Source: Acidobacteriota bacterium (GTDB lineage: Bacteria > Acidobacteriota > Vicinamibacteria > Vicinamibacterales > CAVVIG01). From it: a stretch of DNA of 36,302 nt. The notes beneath the pieces were generated by a model that was given only the letters and a program-made list of their open reading frames with translations, was not told the DNA's origin and ran no database searches. Below are positions 34,018 to 36,302 of the stretch, piece by piece. The DNA lies in the NCBI GenBank assembly GCA_018268955.1, contig JAFDVO010000040.1, positions 1 through 36,302 of the forward strand, in the 5' to 3' direction. How positions within the stretch are numbered: the stretch's first letter is position 1; every line of letters begins with the position of its first letter. A program made the translations under genes and the position numbers.

Positions 34018-34143
34018 GACAGGGCAACCTGCCCTGTCCGCGCCACCAGCCCTACCTGCCCCACCAGCCCTGCCTGCCCTGCGCCTGACAGCCCAGCCCC
34101 GCCCGGCCTTTCCGGCCCTCCCGGCCCTCCCGACTTCCCGGCC
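34018..34143. repeat. CCTGCC-type low-complexity array, right of the four-helix-bundle gene
   Basis: C-rich units (CCTGCCC, CCACCAGCCCTA, then CCGGCCCTCC) run up to the ettA stop codon. The first part is broadly the reverse complement of the G-rich array at 33541-33625, and the same units occur at 3465-3562. Confidence 0.7.
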
Positions 34144-35820
34144 CTACCGCGTCAGCTTCCTGTACTTGATCCTGTGCGGCTGGTCGGCAGCGGCTCCGAG
34201 GCGGCGTTTCCGATCGGCTTCGTAGTCCTGGTAGTTCCCTTCAAACCAGACGACCTGGCTGTCCCCTTCGAACGCCAGCATGTGCGTGGCAATGCGGTCG
34301 AGGAACCAGCGGTCGTGGCTGATGACGACCGCGCAGCCGGCGTAGTTGAGGAGTGCTTCCTCGAGCGCGCGCAGCGTGTCGACGTCGAGGTCGTTCGTCG
34401 GCTCGTCGAGCAGCAGCAGGTTGCTCCCCTTCTTGAGCAGCTTGGCCAGGTGCACGCGGTTCCGCTCACCGCCTGACAGCGTGCCCACCTTGCGCTGCTG
34501 CCCCGCTCCCTTGAAGTTGAACCAGGACACGTAGGCGCGCGATGCCACCTTGCGTCCCTTCCCGAGTTCGAGTTCGTCCTCGCCGCCCGAGATCTCATCC
34601 CACACCGTCTTGTTCGGGTCCAGCGCATCGCGGCTCTGGTCCACGTAGCCGACCTGCACGGTCTCGCCGATGCGCAGCGTGCCAGCGTCCGGCTGCTCCT
34701 GACCGGTGATCATCCGGAACAGCGTCGTCTTACCGGCACCGTTCGGTCCGATCACGCCGACGATCCCGCCGCGCGGCAGCGTGAAGTCCAGCCCGTCGAT
34801 CAGGAGGTTCTCGCCGTACCCCTTCTTCAGGCCGCGCGCTTCGACGACGATGTCGCCGAGGCGTTGCCCGGGAGCGATGAAGATCTCCGCCTGCTCGATC
34901 TTCTGGGCCGTCTCCTCGCGAAGCAGGTCCTCATACGCGTTGATGCGCGCCTTGCCCTTCGCGTGGCGCGCACGCGGGGACATGCGGATCCACTCGAGCT
35001 CGCGCTCCAGCGTGCGCTGCCGGCGCGTTTCCGCCTTTTCCTCCTGCGCCAGCCGCTGCTGCTTCTGTTCGAGCCAGGACGAGTAGTTGCCTTCCCACGG
35101 AATGCCGCGACCGCGATCCAGTTCGAGGATCCAGCCGGCGACGTTGTCCAGGAAGTAGCGGTCGTGCGTGACGGCGACGACCGTACCCGCGTAGTCCTTG
35201 AGGAACCGCTCGAGCCAGGCGACCGACTCGGCATCGAGGTGGTTCGTCGGTTCATCGAGCAGCAGCAGGTCGGGCGACTGCAGCAGCAGCCGGCACAGCG
35301 CCACGCGCCGACGTTCACCACCCGAGAGCTTCGTGACGTCAGCGTCCGGCGGAGGCAGGCGCAGCGCGTCCATGGCGAGTTCGAGCCGGGAATCGAGGTC
35401 CCAGAGGTTCAGGGCATCGATGCGATCCTGCAACTTGCCCTGCTCGTCGAGCACCTTGTCCATCTGCTCGGGCGACAGCTCCTGCCCGAGCATCTCGTTC
35501 ACCTCGTCGTACCGGGTGAGGATCGCCTTCAGGGGCGCGACCCCCTCCTCCACGTTGCCGAGCACCGTCTTCGAGCCGTCGAGCCTGGGCTCCTGATGCA
35601 GGAACCCGATGGAGATGCCGTCAGCCGCGAACGCCTCTCCGATGAAGCTGGTGTCCTCGCCGGCCATGATCTTCAGCAGCGAGCTCTTGCCCGCACCGTT
35701 GAGGCCCAGGACGCCGATCTTCGCGCCGTAGTAGAACGAGAGCCAGATGTCGTCGAGGACGCGGGTATCCGGCGGATGGACCTTCCCGAGGCCCTTCATG
35801 GTGTAGATGAACTGAGGCAT
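34144..35820 (-). CDS. ettA: Energy-dependent translational throttle protein EttA (ABC-F)
   Basis: A 558-residue soluble protein with two ABC ATPase domains. The first has [28 protein letters not shown] and DEPTNHLD. The second has [27 protein letters not shown] and DEPTNDLD. The start [17 protein letters not shown], the arm inserted in the first domain and the interdomain linker with [17 protein letters not shown] match EttA rather than other ABC-F proteins. EttA binds the ribosomal E site and gates the first elongation step according to the ATP/ADP ratio. Length and catalytic residues are normal. It is divergent from dinB. Confidence 0.97.
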   Translation of the reverse strand: MPQFIYTMKGLGKVHPPDTRVLDDIWLSFYYGAKIGVLGLNGAGKSSLLKIMAGEDTSFIGEAFAADGISIGFLHQEPRLDGSKTVLGNVEEGVAPLKAILTRYDEVNEMLGQELSPEQMDKVLDEQGKLQDRIDALNLWDLDSRLELAMDALRLPPPDADVTKLSGGERRRVALCRLLLQSPDLLLLDEPTNHLDAESVAWLERFLKDYAGTVVAVTHDRYFLDNVAGWILELDRGRGIPWEGNYSSWLEQKQQRLAQEEKAETRRQRTLERELEWIRMSPRARHAKGKARINAYEDLLREETAQKIEQAEIFIAPGQRLGDIVVEARGLKKGYGENLLIDGLDFTLPRGGIVGVIGPNGAGKTTLFRMITGQEQPDAGTLRIGETVQVGYVDQSRDALDPNKTVWDEISGGEDELELGKGRKVASRAYVSWFNFKGAGQQRKVGTLSGGERNRVHLAKLLKKGSNLLLLDEPTNDLDVDTLRALEEALLNYAGCAVVISHDRWFLDRIATHMLAFEGDSQVVWFEGNYQDYEADRKRRLGAAADQPHRIKYRKLTR

Positions 35821-35881
35821 GGACTCACCAGCCTACAATCAGGCGTTGTGCCGGCGCAATCGCACAACCAAGCGATCTGCC

Positions 35882-35980
<99 letters not shown>

Positions 35981-35997
35981 ATTCGCTGAGCTCCTCT

Positions 35998-36302
35998 GTG
36001 CGCCGCATCATCCACGTCGACATGGACGCCTTCTACGCGTCGGTCGAGCAACGCGACAATCCCTCGCTGAAGGGCCGCCCTGTGGCGGTCGGCGGGCAGC
36101 CGGATCGGCGCGGTGTCGTGGCTGCCGCGAGCTACGAGGCACGGGCCTATGGGGTGCGCTCGGCGATGTCCATGGCGAAGGCGGTCCGCCTCTGTCCCGA
36201 CCTCGTGATCGTCAGGCCGGACTTCCAGCGCTACAAGGCGGTCTCGAACACAGTGTTCGGGATCTTCCGCGAGGTCACGCCGCTGGTGGAGCCGCTGTCG
36301 CT
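35998..36302 (+). CDS. dinB: DNA polymerase IV, N-terminal part (partial)
   Basis: The open frame starts at a GTG and runs off the right edge after 101 codons. It contains the Y-family polymerase start [21 protein letters not shown], in which the first aspartate of the catalytic metal site is visible. The palm/finger region [22 protein letters not shown] and the little-finger-side FQRYKAVS follow. Pol IV performs error-prone translesion synthesis. No Shine-Dalgarno sequence is evident; the upstream region is the heptamer array. An SOS (LexA) box is not recognisable. Confidence 0.93.
   Translation, partial: MRRIIHVDMDAFYASVEQRDNPSLKGRPVAVGGQPDRRGVVAAASYEARAYGVRSAMSMAKAVRLCPDLVIVRPDFQRYKAVSNTVFGIFREVTPLVEPLS

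Noticed and set aside
33526..34143. Diversity-generating retroelement, suggested by the Avd-like four-helix-bundle protein.
   Set aside because: No reverse transcriptase, template/variable repeat pair or target protein is present nearby.

Overview
The window is high-GC, densely coded bacterial chromosome. Several traits point, as inference, to Acidobacteriota, probably a Vicinamibacteria-like lineage: a TonB-dependent receptor with an N-terminal carboxypeptidase-regulatory-like domain, the yicC-gmk-rpoZ-coaBC-priA gene order, family-4 uracil-DNA glycosylase, an IVS/S23-type four-helix-bundle gene, and intergenic short tandem repeats. No phage, IS element, CRISPR array or rRNA is visible. One tRNA-Pro(GGG) is present.

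Layout. Positions 1-3360 hold the 5' part of a multi-HAMP sensor kinase gene (minus strand, running off the left edge). It is divergent from a winged-helix protein with two tiny DUF5985-type membrane proteins, followed by an M50 site-2 protease and a small unknown ORF. Positions 3638-8315 carry a lone TonB-dependent receptor, a perfect hairpin and a soluble PAS-PAS hybrid kinase. From 12400 down to 8379 on the minus strand lies the most striking region. A near-consensus sigma-70 promoter drives what reads as a c-di-AMP (ydaO/yuaA) riboswitch. Behind it come an APC-type permease with a USP-like C-terminal domain and a translationally coupled lipoprotein, then a MerR regulator with its own promoter and tRNA-Pro. 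Next come der (minus), an HU/IHF gene with a textbook promoter, and a second site-2 protease.

Positions 25718 down to 15332 form one long minus-strand run: ugd-galE-msbA-like ABC exporter-yicC-gmk-rpoZ-coaBC-udg-priA. The first five genes overlap end to start. Diverging from ugd at a 37-bp gap is a plus-strand polysaccharide cluster (25756-33525) with five glycosyltransferases, a WcaJ-type phosphoglycosyl transferase and UDP-glucuronate decarboxylase. Ugd and the decarboxylase supply UDP-glucuronate and UDP-xylose, GalE supplies UDP-galactose, the phosphoglycosyl transferase loads the first sugar on undecaprenyl phosphate, and the glycosyltransferases extend it. No flippase or polymerase gene is seen inside the window.

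The right end holds a four-helix-bundle gene set between opposed low-complexity arrays, ettA (minus), and the start of dinB (plus). A recurring feature is a set of intergenic arrays with a 7-8 bp period but a different unit at each site; two have an inverted second arm and could fold as long hairpins.
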